Shown here one piece after another: positions 34,150 to 42,846 of a stretch of 64,000 nucleotides of DNA. Numbering within the stretch: position 1 is the stretch's first letter; each line of letters opens with the position of its first letter. Source of the stretch: an uncultured Aquimarina sp. (lineage in GTDB: Bacteria; Bacteroidota; Bacteroidia; Flavobacteriales; Flavobacteriaceae); contig CANMDH010000017.1 in assembly GCA_947496555.1 (NCBI GenBank), positions 38,198 to 102,197 on the forward strand. Direction: 5' to 3'. The notes under the pieces were generated by a model. That model was not told the DNA's origin. It searched no databases and was given only the letters and a program-made list of their open reading frames with translations. A program made the translations under genes and the position numbers.

Positions 34150-35100
34150 ATGGGTCTATATTTAATTCCAGTATTCATTTTCGGTTTTATTATTCTGCTA
34201 TCAGGAATATTTACCGTAAAACAACAAACCGCCGCTATCGTAGAACGTTTCGGTAAATTTTTAAGCATAAGAAATTCTGGGTTGCATTTTAAAATTCCTG
34301 TATTCGACCGTATTTCGGGACGAATTAACCTTAAAATTCAGCAATTAGATGTTCTTGTAGAAACCAAAACAAAAGATGATGTATTCGTTCGTCTTAAAAT
34401 CTCGGTTCAATTTCAGGTAATCAAAGAAAAGGTATACGATGCCTTCTATAAATTAGAAAATCCGCATGATCAGATTACTTCTTATGTATTCGATGTGGTT
34501 CGTGCCGAAGTGCCAAAAATGAAGCTCGACGATGTTTTTGAAAGAAAGGACGATATTGCTATCGCAGTAAAACAAGAGCTTAACGAGGCTATGGTAAACT
34601 ATGGATACGATATTATAAAAACGCTGGTTACCGATATAGATCCCGACCTGCAGGTTAAAGAAGCTATGAACCGAATTAATGCGGCAGAGCGTGAAAAGGT
34701 TGCAGCAGAATATGAAGCTGAAGCTGAACGTATTAAGATTGTTGCCAAAGCACGTGCAGAAGCCGAAAGTAAACGATTACAGGGTCAAGGTATTGCAGAC
34801 CAGCGTAGAGAAATCGCCCGCGGACTGGAAGAAAGTGTTGACGTATTGAATAATGTTGGAATTAATTCACAAGAAGCATCTGCCTTGATTGTGGTTACAC
34901 AACATTATGATACATTACAATCTATAGGAGAAGAAACAAATAGTAATTTAATTTTGTTGCCAAATTCTCCACAAGCAGGAAGTGATATGCTAAATAATAT
35001 GATCGCATCTTTTACTGCTTCCAATCAAATTGGTGAGGAAATGAAAAAACAAAATGCAAGAAAAAATCTGGGAAGAAAAAAACCAGACTCCGACTCATAA
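34150..35100 (+). CDS. SPFH-domain membrane scaffold protein (stomatin/prohibitin type)
   Basis: A 316-residue protein with one N-terminal transmembrane helix (about residues 3-22), an SPFH/band-7 domain (about 25-200; QQTAAIVERFGKF, GLHFKIPVFDRIS, VFVRLKISVQFQV, TSYVFDVVRAEVPKM), and a helical flotillin-like region rich in Ala/Glu/Arg (AEREKVAAEYEAEAERIKIVAKARAEAESKR, about 222-252). SPFH proteins form oligomeric rings that organise membrane microdomains and modulate proteases. No NfeD or HflC partner is adjacent. A strong terminator follows. Confidence 0.88.
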   Translation: MGLYLIPVFIFGFIILLSGIFTVKQQTAAIVERFGKFLSIRNSGLHFKIPVFDRISGRINLKIQQLDVLVETKTKDDVFVRLKISVQFQVIKEKVYDAFYKLENPHDQITSYVFDVVRAEVPKMKLDDVFERKDDIAIAVKQELNEAMVNYGYDIIKTLVTDIDPDLQVKEAMNRINAAEREKVAAEYEAEAERIKIVAKARAEAESKRLQGQGIADQRREIARGLEESVDVLNNVGINSQEASALIVVTQHYDTLQSIGEETNSNLILLPNSPQAGSDMLNNMIASFTASNQIGEEMKKQNARKNLGRKKPDSDS

Positions 35101-35120
35101 AAAATAACAGCCACATTTTG

Positions 35121-35160
35121 AAAAATAACCTGATCAATGATTATGATCGGGTTATTTTTG
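35121..35160 (+). terminator. Rho-independent terminator after the SPFH gene
   Basis: AAAAATAACCTGATCA (35121-35136) pairs with TGATCGGGTTATTTTT (35144-35159) over 16 bp with one T-G wobble and a 7-base loop. The U tract is part of the stem end and continues as TTTTTG. The AT-rich remainder up to 35359 contains nothing recognisable. Confidence 0.85.
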
Positions 35161-35359
35161 TTTGCATTAAGAAAAAAGTTTAGTTTTTAATAAATAATCG
35201 TTTTTAAGCTTTTTAATGCAATTTCAGATACTCTATAATAAAATCATCTGCTACATTTTTTCTATTTCTTTAAACCATCTTATATGAAGTTATTTTTAAT
35301 AAATAAAAACAATCATAATTAAAATAATAATAAAAACATACTATGGTTTAAAAAATGCC

Positions 35360-35367
35360 TATCTTTA
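35360..35367 (+). promoter_or_regulatory. Probable -7 box for the small secreted protein gene
   Basis: TATCTTTA differs from TAnnTTTG only at the last base and lies 15 bp before the ATG at 35383, implying a very short leader. Confidence 0.4.
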
Positions 35368-35382
35368 CTAAAATAAAACCCC

Positions 35383-35892
35383 ATGAAAAATTACTTAATT
35401 ATTTTACTATTTATTTCGGGAAGCGTTTTTTCCCAAAATATAAAGACGTTAAAAAAACAGGCGGCAAGGGATGCTAAAGCAACTTCTCAAGCATCTATCG
35501 ATAGAAATTTAAGCACCATCTTAAAATATACCCATCCAAAAGTTTATAAAGCCTATGGTGAAAAACAGCTTATGGACACTATGGATGAAATTTTTAGGAC
35601 GATGGATGCTCAAAAAATAAAGATCGTTAGTTCTAAAGTTAATGAAGTAACCGATGTTAGAAAAGAAAATAGAGAATATCGTTGTTTGGTCAAGACCACT
35701 ACCGAGATGGACTTTAATGGAAGATTGGTAACTTTAAAAAGTTCGTTGTTTGGTTTTTACAACGACAAAAAAGATCAATGGTACTTTGTAGAATCAAACA
35801 AATTACTAGATGATCCAGAAACAAAAAAGTTGTTTCCAAGGTTTAGGACAGATATAGAGATCCCTTTAGATGAGCATATTGCGGATAATTAA
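35383..35892 (+). CDS. Small secreted protein of unknown function
   Basis: A 169-residue protein with a clear signal peptide (MKNYLIILLFISGSVFSQ, cleaved after residue 17). The mature part starts with a helix (KTLKKQAARDAKATSQASID), then LSTILKYTHPKVYKAYGEKQ and alternating strands, ending in a WYFVESNKLLDDPETKKLFP motif. The composition and order resemble small alpha+beta (NTF2-like or DUF4878-like) exported proteins, but I do not recognise the family. No lipobox, so probably periplasmic or secreted. Single gene between two terminator-like palindromes. Confidence 0.68.
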   Translation: MKNYLIILLFISGSVFSQNIKTLKKQAARDAKATSQASIDRNLSTILKYTHPKVYKAYGEKQLMDTMDEIFRTMDAQKIKIVSSKVNEVTDVRKENREYRCLVKTTTEMDFNGRLVTLKSSLFGFYNDKKDQWYFVESNKLLDDPETKKLFPRFRTDIEIPLDEHIADN

Positions 35893-35906
35893 AAAATTCA
35901 CTTAAA

Positions 35907-35980
35907 CTGTCATTTCGAGCGAAGTCGAGAAATAGACCGAGCAAGTATACACTACATTTCGACTCCGCTCAATGAGACAG
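35907..35980. repeat. REP-like palindromic element, intact copy
   Basis: The left arm CTGTCATTTCGAGCGAAGTC (35907-35926, continuing GAGAAAT) faces the right arm ATTTCGACTCCGCTCAATGA (35956-35975, ending GACAG at 35980). The arms are the same as those of the element inside the gltX terminator. It lies between convergent genes, where it can act as a bidirectional stop. Confidence 0.72.
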
Positions 35981-35992
35981 ATGATCACTTTT

Positions 35993-38035
35993 TTATAACT
36001 TATACCTATCTTTTAAAGTCGTCGCCTCCGCCTTTAACAATTCGTTGTTATCCTCGACAGCTTTTGCTATAAAATCTTTTGCCAATTGATTAGGTTCCTG
36101 CTTTTTATTATCCAAAATCACGCCAAGAGAAATCATTGTGGCAATTCGAGTACCCGCCTTTTTTACAGCAGTATTATAAAGAGGTTCTAGTTCTTCAACA
36201 GTAACATTTTTGGCTGCTTCCTTTATTTTGATTTTAAGCACTTCTCTCTTCTGATCGGGTAAATTGGTATACTTCTTCCCTGCTCTTTTAATCTCTTCGA
36301 TCGCAGACACCTCTACTTGCTTACTTTGCTGTGGTTTGGATGTGTTTTGCGGCGCAGAAGTGGGTTTAACTTTAGCCCAAGTATCCCGTAAACCAACAGT
36401 TTTATTAAACACCAATGATTCTGGATTACTATCCATATCAACATTAAAATATCCAAGTCTCTGAAACTGAAACTGATCCAAAGGTTCAACTTCTTTTAGG
36501 CTTGGTTCTAAATACCCTATAATTACTTTTAAAGAATCCGGGTTTAAAAACTCCATAAAATCTTTGTCTTTATGACCATCAGGAGCTTCATCATTAAACA
36601 ATCGATCGTATATTCTCACTTCTGCAGGGACAGCATTAGCTACAGAAACCCAATGTAATGTGCCTTTTACGTTACGTTTTGACTCCTCGGTGCCACTACC
36701 CGACTTACTTTTGGGATCATATGTACAATGGATTTCAGTAATATTTCCATTAGCATCTTTAAAAACACTTTCTCCTTTAATGATGTACGCGTTTTTGAGA
36801 CGCACTTCTTTTCCTAGGGTAAGTCTGAAAAACTTTCGCCCTGCTTCTTCTTTAAAATCTTCTCTTTCGATATATAATTCCCCCGAAAAAGGAACTTTTC
36901 TAGATCCTGCTGCCTCATCTTCAGGATTATTTTCGGCATCTAACCACTCTTCTTCTCCTTTTGGATAATTAGTAATAACCAATTTTACCGGATCCAAAAC
37001 AGCCATTACTCTTGGCGCTGTTTTATTAAGATCTTCGCGTACACAAAACTCCAGAAGTGATACATCAATCACATTTTCACGTTTTGCAACCCCAACGGTT
37101 TCTACAAACTTACGTATTGATCCTGGTGTATAACCGCGTCTTCTTAACGCTGATATGGTAGGCATTCTAGGATCGTCCCAACCCGATACTACACCTTCTT
37201 CAACCAATTTGAGTAGCTTACGCTTACTCATAATTGTATAGCTTAAATTAAGTCTTGCAAACTCTCGTTGTTTTGGTCTTATCTCTGTACTATATACCTG
37301 ATCTAAAAACCAATCATATAACTTTCTATGTGGTTTAAACTCTAAAGAACACAATGAATGTGAGATGTTTTCGATATAATCACTTTCACCATGAGTCCAA
37401 TCATACATCGGATAAATACACCAGGTATCCCCAGTGCGGTGATGTGATTTTTTAAGTATTCTGTACATCAACGGGTCCCGCATTAACATATTTGGATCTG
37501 CCATATCTATTTTGGCCCTAACTACATGTTCTCCTTCATCAAACTCACCGTCTTTCATTCGTTGAAAAAGATCCAAATTTTCTTCTACAGAACGATCTCT
37601 ATGCGGGCTGTTGGTTCCTGGTTCGGTTGTAGTTCCTTTTTGTTCGGCAATAGCCTCTGCTGATTGTGAATCTACATACGCTTTTCCTTCCTTTATTAAT
37701 TGAACCGTCCAATCATATAATTGTTGAAAATAATCTGAAGAATAACATTCCTGATCCCATTGATATCCTAACCATGTAATATCTTCTTTGATCGCATCTA
37801 CATATTCCTGCTCTTCTTTTGCGGGATTGGTGTCGTCAAAACGCAAATTTACAGGAGCATCATACTTTAATCCTAAACCAAAACTTATTCCAATAGCTTT
37901 AGTATGACCAATGTGCAAATATCCATTGGGCTCTGGTGGAAAACGGAAACGAAGATCTTTTGGATCCATTCCGTTCTTTAAATCTTCTTCTATAATATGC
38001 TCTATGAAATTGAGCGATTTTTTATCTTCTGTCAT
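35993..38035 (-). CDS. glnS: Glutaminyl-tRNA synthetase with C-terminal extension
   Basis: Class I synthetase charging tRNA-Gln. RFPPEPNGYLHIGHTKAIGI carries the HIGH motif (about residues 24-43), IMSKRKLLKLVEEGVV the KMSKS motif (about 268), and TRFPPEPNGYLHIGH-type PEPNG is diagnostic of GlnRS. The standard enzyme ends near VGLRDTWAK (about residue 558); here a Ser/Pro/Gln linker (about 562-580) and a ~100-residue helical domain follow (to 680), the arrangement often annotated in Bacteroidota as a GlnRS/YqeY-type fusion; I cannot confirm the YqeY relation by eye. A perfect minus-strand -7 box lies 19 bp upstream (38054-38061). Divergent from folB. Confidence 0.93.
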   Translation of the reverse strand: MTEDKKSLNFIEHIIEEDLKNGMDPKDLRFRFPPEPNGYLHIGHTKAIGISFGLGLKYDAPVNLRFDDTNPAKEEQEYVDAIKEDITWLGYQWDQECYSSDYFQQLYDWTVQLIKEGKAYVDSQSAEAIAEQKGTTTEPGTNSPHRDRSVEENLDLFQRMKDGEFDEGEHVVRAKIDMADPNMLMRDPLMYRILKKSHHRTGDTWCIYPMYDWTHGESDYIENISHSLCSLEFKPHRKLYDWFLDQVYSTEIRPKQREFARLNLSYTIMSKRKLLKLVEEGVVSGWDDPRMPTISALRRRGYTPGSIRKFVETVGVAKRENVIDVSLLEFCVREDLNKTAPRVMAVLDPVKLVITNYPKGEEEWLDAENNPEDEAAGSRKVPFSGELYIEREDFKEEAGRKFFRLTLGKEVRLKNAYIIKGESVFKDANGNITEIHCTYDPKSKSGSGTEESKRNVKGTLHWVSVANAVPAEVRIYDRLFNDEAPDGHKDKDFMEFLNPDSLKVIIGYLEPSLKEVEPLDQFQFQRLGYFNVDMDSNPESLVFNKTVGLRDTWAKVKPTSAPQNTSKPQQSKQVEVSAIEEIKRAGKKYTNLPDQKREVLKIKIKEAAKNVTVEELEPLYNTAVKKAGTRIATMISLGVILDNKKQEPNQLAKDFIAKAVEDNNELLKAEATTLKDRYKL

Positions 38036-38053
38036 TACCTATAAAATGAGCTA

Positions 38054-38061
38054 CAAAACTA
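38054..38061 (-). promoter_or_regulatory. Bacteroidota -7 box for glnS
   Basis: The minus strand reads TAGTTTTG, an exact TAnnTTTG match; a CAA (minus-strand TTG) at 38084-38086 lies 22 bp upstream and could be the -33 element. Confidence 0.6.
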
Positions 38062-38130
38062 CTAAAAATCTCATCTTGTAAGGCAACAAAAAAAGGGTTG
38101 TTTTCCGGTAGATAGATAAAAAGAAACTTT

Positions 38131-38138
38131 TAACTTTG
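38131..38138 (+). promoter_or_regulatory. Bacteroidota -7 box for folB
   Basis: TAACTTTG is an exact TAnnTTTG match 12 bp before the GTG at 38151. An in-frame TTG at 38136 overlaps this box and so cannot be the start codon. Confidence 0.6.
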
Positions 38139-38150
38139 CTAAAAAATTCT

Positions 38151-38507
38151 GTGGGATTAATTAAGCTGAAGAATATTAAGATTTATGCCTATCACGGATG
38201 CCTTGTTGAAGAAAAAAAAATAGGTTCTGATTATAGGGTAGATCTAAAAATTAAAGCCGATCTATCTAACTCTGCAGCTACCGATCGTTTGGGGGATACT
38301 GTAGATTATGTACATCTTAATCATATTGTAAAAGAAGAGATGGCGATTCGTTCTAAATTGTTAGAACATGCGGCAGAACGTATTTTAGTTCGTATATTGA
38401 AAGAAATTCCTTTGGTGGAGAAAGCAACTATCGATGTTTCTAAAATTAATCCACCAATAGGGGGAAATGTTGAAATGGTTACGATTACTAGAAGTAAAAA
38501 TCGTTAA
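38151..38507 (+). CDS. folB: Dihydroneopterin aldolase
   Basis: Folate-pathway enzyme converting 7,8-dihydroneopterin to 6-hydroxymethyl-dihydropterin and glycolaldehyde. The 118-residue protein shows the FolB start GLIKLKNIKIYAYHGCLVEEK with the YHG and E residues that hold the pterin, the DTVDYVHL strand, the LLEHAAERILVRIL helix, and a C-terminal KINPPIGGNVEMV. Translation most likely begins at GTG (38151), because the -7 box at 38131-38138 leaves no room for an earlier start. A gap of 97 bp follows before tRNA-Cys. Confidence 0.92.
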   Translation: MGLIKLKNIKIYAYHGCLVEEKKIGSDYRVDLKIKADLSNSAATDRLGDTVDYVHLNHIVKEEMAIRSKLLEHAAERILVRILKEIPLVEKATIDVSKINPPIGGNVEMVTITRSKNR

Positions 38508-38577
38508 CTTTGTGCTTTAAAAACTTTTGAATTGCGTTTTAATGTAAAATCATTTAAGAAGTATTCATAAATTTTTT

Positions 38578-38585
38578 TACATTTG
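38578..38585 (+). promoter_or_regulatory. Bacteroidota -7 box for tRNA-Cys
   Basis: TACATTTG is an exact TAnnTTTG match ending 19 bp before the tRNA, consistent with a short 5' leader. Confidence 0.5.
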
Positions 38586-38604
38586 CCAACCAACCAAAAA
38601 ATTG

Positions 38605-38675
38605 GGTGTCGTGGCCGAGTGGCTAGGCAGTGGTCTGCAACACCATCTACAGCGGTTCGAATCCGCTCGACACCT
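38605..38675 (+). tRNA. tRNA-Cys (anticodon GCA)
   Basis: A 71-base cloverleaf. The acceptor GGTGTCG (38605-38611) pairs with CGACACC (38668-38674), T is the discriminator base, the anticodon loop CTGCAAC gives anticodon GCA, and the T arm AGCGG/TTCGAAT/CCGCT is perfect. CCA is not encoded. A strong terminator follows immediately. Confidence 0.95.
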
Positions 38676-38676
38676 C

Positions 38677-38711
38677 AAAAAAATCCTGTAAAATGTTTAC
38701 AGGATTTTTTT
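38677..38711. terminator. Bidirectional Rho-independent terminator
   Basis: AAATCCTGTAAA (38681-38692) pairs with TTTACAGGATTT (38696-38707) around a 3-base loop, with A7 on one flank and T tracts on the other, so it works in both directions: for tRNA-Cys on the plus strand and for the LysE-like gene, whose stop codon overlaps the T tract. Confidence 0.85.
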
Positions 38712-39405
38712 ATTCAAATTTTGACTCTGGTCTTATTTTTTCGATTCTATCCTGAATCTTTCGTTCCACTTCATCGGGAACAACACCTTTCAATATCAAA
38801 AATACCCCAAATACCACCATCATAATACTAATCACCCTTTTGATAATATACGCTCTTTTAGGTGTTAATTTTCTTTTAAGTCGCTTAGCCAAAAGCATTT
38901 TAAAAACATCTATAAAGAGATATGTACCCAAAACAACACTGAAAAAATACAGTATTCTGTTGGTATCCATGTCTAATTGAGGACCAATAACAATTATGAT
39001 ACTTAACCAAAAACCTAATACTCCTATGTTTATAAAATTCAACAAAAATCCTTTTACAAAAAGCATTAAGTAATTATGCTTATTAATAATTTCAACAGAA
39101 GTATCTCGAAGTCGGTTATAATTTTTTCGTTCCTGAATAAAAGAAATTACCCCATATGTTGCCAATAAAAACCCACCAAAAATAAATAGCGCAGGATCAT
39201 CTTTTATCTTCTCTAAAATTTTATTGGTAGAGAAATATGCAATAAAAATAAAAGCTATATCAGCAAAAATAACACCTAGATCAACCGCTAATGCAGCCCT
39301 AAAACCTTTTATAGCTGCGGTTTCTAGCAATACAAAAAAGACAGGTCCGATAAGAAAAGCTAATAATATTCCTAACGGTATAGCAGCTTGAGCATCTTGA
39401 AGCAT
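38710..39405 (-). CDS. LysE/RhtB family amino-acid exporter
   Basis: A 231-residue inner-membrane protein with five to six hydrophobic helices (about residues 8-30, 38-60, 70-90, 113-133, 148-170, 187-205). The start GILLAFLIGPVFFVLLETAAIKGFRAAL matches the LysE signature around the conserved GP of helix 1. Members export amino acids such as lysine, threonine or homoserine; the substrate is not determined. The C-terminus has a basic cytoplasmic tail (VERKIQDRIEKIRPESKFE). Separated by 37 bp from the GIN-domain gene; its stop lies in the bidirectional terminator. Confidence 0.85.
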   Translation of the reverse strand: MLQDAQAAIPLGILLAFLIGPVFFVLLETAAIKGFRAALAVDLGVIFADIAFIFIAYFSTNKILEKIKDDPALFIFGGFLLATYGVISFIQERKNYNRLRDTSVEIINKHNYLMLFVKGFLLNFINIGVLGFWLSIIIVIGPQLDMDTNRILYFFSVVLGTYLFIDVFKMLLAKRLKRKLTPKRAYIIKRVISIMMVVFGVFLILKGVVPDEVERKIQDRIEKIRPESKFE

Positions 39406-39442
39406 TGGGTGTATAGGTGTTTCTTACAAAGTTAAAAACTAC

Positions 39443-40117
39443 TTAGTTAACTTCAATAATTTTTCCACCTAAAAGTTTTTGCGTATCCATTTCTCTTGGA
39501 TTGCCAAAAATTCTTATAACTCCACCTGCATTTGTATTGGCTTTCATATAATTCTTTGCATTCACTTCAGCAGTACCCCCTGCACTAACTTTCACCTGGG
39601 TATCTTTGGTTCTAAGACTGCTCGCATAATATTGACCACCAGAAGTAATGGTTACCTCCTGCTCTTTTGCTTCTCCTTTTACTTCAATTTCTCCTCCTGT
39701 AATTGCCTTGGCAAAAACGAACCCAGCATCTATTTCTGCTCTTATACTCGCTCCTTCTTGTGCTCGTAGATCCAAAGTTTCAGCACTAATAACACCTTTA
39801 GCCTTAACTCTGGCCCCTTCGTTAACATCGATCTTATTAATCTGGGTATAATATACTACCACTTTGGTATTGTTATTATCCCATAAATTATCAAGTGACA
39901 TTCTTATTTTTAAGAGACTTCCGTTTTGTACAACATCTACTTGTCTTCTTTTAATACCAGTGACTTCAACCTTATTTTCACTCCCTTGAATTAACATTAC
40001 CTGAATTTTATCAAATACCTTTAATTCATTAAAATCTCTTACATTTTTTGTAATGACATCCTGTGCTTGTACTGTGGTAGCCAGAACAAATACCATTATA
40101 AACATTAATTTCTGCAT
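39443..40117 (-). CDS. GIN-domain (DUF2807) secreted protein
   Basis: A 224-residue protein with a signal peptide (residues 1-18, ...TVQAQ). The body is the repeated beta-helix typical of head GIN domains (DUF2807): FNELKVFDKIQVMLIQGSE opens it, and short strands such as VNEGARVKAKG, AQEGASIRAEI, ITGGEIEVKG and SAGGTAEVNAK follow. The family is abundant in Bacteroidota and usually faces the periplasm or cell surface; no enzymatic role is known. Placed between rnr and the LysE-like gene on the same strand. Confidence 0.83.
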   Translation of the reverse strand: MQKLMFIMVFVLATTVQAQDVITKNVRDFNELKVFDKIQVMLIQGSENKVEVTGIKRRQVDVVQNGSLLKIRMSLDNLWDNNNTKVVVYYTQINKIDVNEGARVKAKGVISAETLDLRAQEGASIRAEIDAGFVFAKAITGGEIEVKGEAKEQEVTITSGGQYYASSLRTKDTQVKVSAGGTAEVNAKNYMKANTNAGGVIRIFGNPREMDTQKLLGGKIIEVN

Positions 40118-40175
40118 CGTCCTAAATTTTAAAATTAGATTAAGATTTATGTGTTTTTATATTGAAAGGTTAGCA

Positions 40176-42377
40176 TTATTCTTCTATCTCATTTCTACTT
40201 CCTAAAAGTGTAAAATCTAAATGTCTCTTTACCAAGTCAGCATTCTTTACTTTGACATAAACTTCATCGCCTAGCTGGTATATTTTTTTGGTTGTTTGAC
40301 CAATCACAGCATATTCATCCTGGTCAAAAATATAATGATCATCACTCATATCTTTAAGACGAACCATTCCTTCACATTTGTTGCTTATAATCTCTACATA
40401 AATTCCCCATTCGGTCACTCCAGAAATTACACCCAAAAATTGCTCATCTTCATGGTCCTTCATGAATTTTATCTGCATGAACTTAATTGAATCCCGCTCT
40501 GCACTAGCAGCAAGATTTTCCATACTACTGCTATGGTTACATTTTTCTTCAAATTCTTCTTCTGCAGCAGATTTTCCATTATCCAGGTAATGTTGCAACA
40601 AACGGTGTGCCATAACATCGGGATATCTTCTTATTGGTGATGTAAAATGAGAATAATAATCAAAAGCTAATCCATAATGTCCAATATTATGGGTTGTGTA
40701 TTCTGCCTTGCTCATACTTCGTATAGCAAGTGTATCCACCAAATTTTGTTCTTTTTTACCTTGAACATCTTTCAATAAACCATTCAATGATTTGGTCGTT
40801 GTTTTGCGATCTCGAAGATCTAATTTGTATCCAAATCGACCTATAATATTTTGTAATGCCGCTAATTTCTCATCATTTGGTTCGTCGTGTACTCGATAAA
40901 CAAATGTTTTCTTTGGATTTTGTTTTCCTATGAATTCTGCCACCTTTTTATTAGCAAGCAGCATAAACTCTTCAATAAGTTTATTAGCGTCTTTAGAAGT
41001 CTTAAAAAACACTCCTACAGGTTCATTACTATCGTTTAAGCTAAATTTTACTTCAACCTTGTCAAAAGAAATAGCTCCTTGTCCCATACGCTTACTGCGC
41101 ATGATCTTTGCCAATTCGTCTAATTTCAGTACAGCATCAGCAATTTTTTGATCAGCCTGATACGTTTTTCCGGTAAGAGAAATCTCTGCAGGAATAGTAT
41201 TCTCTTTTGTTTCGATTATATGTTGTGCCTCTTCGTATGCAAAACGCGCATCAGAGTAGGTAGCCGTTCTACCAAACCATTGATTTTTGATTTCGGCTTT
41301 ATCATTTAATTCAAAAACTGCAGAGAAGGTATATTTTTCTTCATGTGGTCGCAATGAACATGCATTATTTGATAAAACTTCTGGTAGCATAGGCACCACC
41401 CGATCTACCAAATATACCGATGTTGCTCTTTCATAAGCCTCGTCATCTAATATCGTTCCTGGAGTCACATAATGGGATACATCTGCGATATGGATTCCAA
41501 TCTCATAATTACCATTTTCTAAAACCTGAAATGACAAGGCATCATCAAAATCCTTGGCGTCTTTTGGATCAATCGTAAAGGTTAGGATATTTCTCATATC
41601 CCTGCGGTTTTTGATCTCAGCTTCTTGTATGTTGGTGTCTAGTTTATTGGCATATTCTTCTACTTCTTCAGGAAACTCATAGGGGAGACCGTACTGTGCT
41701 AAAATAGCATGAATCTCGGTATTGTGTTCTCCCGGCTTACCAAGTACTTTAATAACCTTACCAAATGGAGAATCTGCTTTGTCTGGCCAATCTTCAAGTC
41801 TAACTAATACCTTATCACCATCCTCGGCTTTTTCAATCTTGTTTTTAGGAATAAAGACATCTGTATACATTTTGGGATCCTGCATATTTACAAATGCATA
41901 GTTCTTCTGAATCTCAATTACACCTACAAATTCATTCTTCTTACGCTTAATGATCCTAGAGATTTCACCTTCGCTTTTTCCTCTACGTTTTCGGCGATAT
42001 ATGTAAACTTCTACTTCATCGCCGTGTAATGCTTTATTTAAATTATTATTAGGAATAAAAATATCATCCTCAAGATCTTCAACAATTACATATCCACTAC
42101 CTTTTGATGTAATATCTAAAATCCCGCTATAAGTATTTATATTTGGTACTATTTTAAATTTCCCTCTCTCTACCTCTTCAATTTGTTTCTGAGCAGCCAA
42201 TTGGGCCAACTTTTTAATGATTTGATTTCTACTGCTCGCGTCATTTACTCCAAACTTTGCAGCAATTTGCTTATAATTGAATGTTTTGCTAGGTTCAGAT
42301 TTTAATATTTTGAGTATTCCTTGGGTGATATTCTCTATTTTGGGAGACTTTTTTCTTCTTCTACTCTTTCTTTTCAT
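40176..42377 (-). CDS. rnr: Ribonuclease R (3'-5' exoribonuclease)
   Basis: Hydrolytic exoribonuclease that degrades structured RNA. Order: an Arg/Lys-rich start, a helix-turn-helix-like domain (about residues 10-70), cold-shock domains (about 70-215), the catalytic RNB domain with DPKDAKDFDDALSF (Asp cluster, about residue 263) and TTHNIGHYGLAFDYYSHFTSPIRRYPD (quoted in part; about 545-570), and a C-terminal S1 domain (GVISGVTEWGIYVEIISNKC). The length of 733 residues is typical. ATG at 42377 is preferred to a TTG at 42386; a minus-strand box TACTTTTA (42409-42402), one mismatch from consensus, fits the former. Confidence 0.94.
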   Translation of the reverse strand: MKRKSRRRKKSPKIENITQGILKILKSEPSKTFNYKQIAAKFGVNDASSRNQIIKKLAQLAAQKQIEEVERGKFKIVPNINTYSGILDITSKGSGYVIVEDLEDDIFIPNNNLNKALHGDEVEVYIYRRKRRGKSEGEISRIIKRKKNEFVGVIEIQKNYAFVNMQDPKMYTDVFIPKNKIEKAEDGDKVLVRLEDWPDKADSPFGKVIKVLGKPGEHNTEIHAILAQYGLPYEFPEEVEEYANKLDTNIQEAEIKNRRDMRNILTFTIDPKDAKDFDDALSFQVLENGNYEIGIHIADVSHYVTPGTILDDEAYERATSVYLVDRVVPMLPEVLSNNACSLRPHEEKYTFSAVFELNDKAEIKNQWFGRTATYSDARFAYEEAQHIIETKENTIPAEISLTGKTYQADQKIADAVLKLDELAKIMRSKRMGQGAISFDKVEVKFSLNDSNEPVGVFFKTSKDANKLIEEFMLLANKKVAEFIGKQNPKKTFVYRVHDEPNDEKLAALQNIIGRFGYKLDLRDRKTTTKSLNGLLKDVQGKKEQNLVDTLAIRSMSKAEYTTHNIGHYGLAFDYYSHFTSPIRRYPDVMAHRLLQHYLDNGKSAAEEEFEEKCNHSSSMENLAASAERDSIKFMQIKFMKDHEDEQFLGVISGVTEWGIYVEIISNKCEGMVRLKDMSDDHYIFDQDEYAVIGQTTKKIYQLGDEVYVKVKNADLVKRHLDFTLLGSRNEIEE

Positions 42378-42616
42378 TAATATCAATTATGTTATATCCG
42401 ATAAAAGTACAGCTTATCTTTTAACATTAGTAATTTTAAGTTTAAACTTTTATTAATCCTTAAATCGTATATCTGTTTAATAATAAAAAAATACATTATC
42501 TGTAAATCAAATGTTTACGTTTAAAAATTCTCAACAAATCTGGTTTTTTTTCTTAAAATTTACTTAATTTTATTACACCACTATTTCACTTAAACCGTTT
42601 AGTATTTTAACCAACT

Positions 42617-42796
42617 ATGCCTAAAATCAAAAAAATACATAAGATTATAGTGTTCTTTGTTCTAATTTTTCTATTAGGCGTATATTCTTTTACTCTATAC
42701 ATAAGCAATACAATCGACCAGAAAAAAGAAACTATTCAAGAATCAAAAACTATGAGCTCTGGTGAATCGGATCGTCAAGCTGTACAGATAAATTAG
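42617..42796 (+). CDS. Possible small single-span membrane protein
   Basis: An unbroken frame of 59 residues from the ATG at 42617. It has a basic N-terminus (MPKIKKIHK), one strongly hydrophobic helix (about residues 11-29, IVFFVLIFLLGVYSFTLYI) and a polar, charged tail ending in SDRQAVQIN. The layout, positive inside then membrane then Ser/Glu-rich tail, is plausible for a small membrane protein. I do not recognise it, and no exact -7 box precedes it; chance is not excluded in this AT-rich gap (42378-42846), which otherwise shows nothing. Confidence 0.42.
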   Translation: MPKIKKIHKIIVFFVLIFLLGVYSFTLYISNTIDQKKETIQESKTMSSGESDRQAVQIN

Positions 42797-42846
42797 TTTT
42801 TTTTAATATTTTGTATATTTAGATAAACTATATCTAAGTATTCTTA

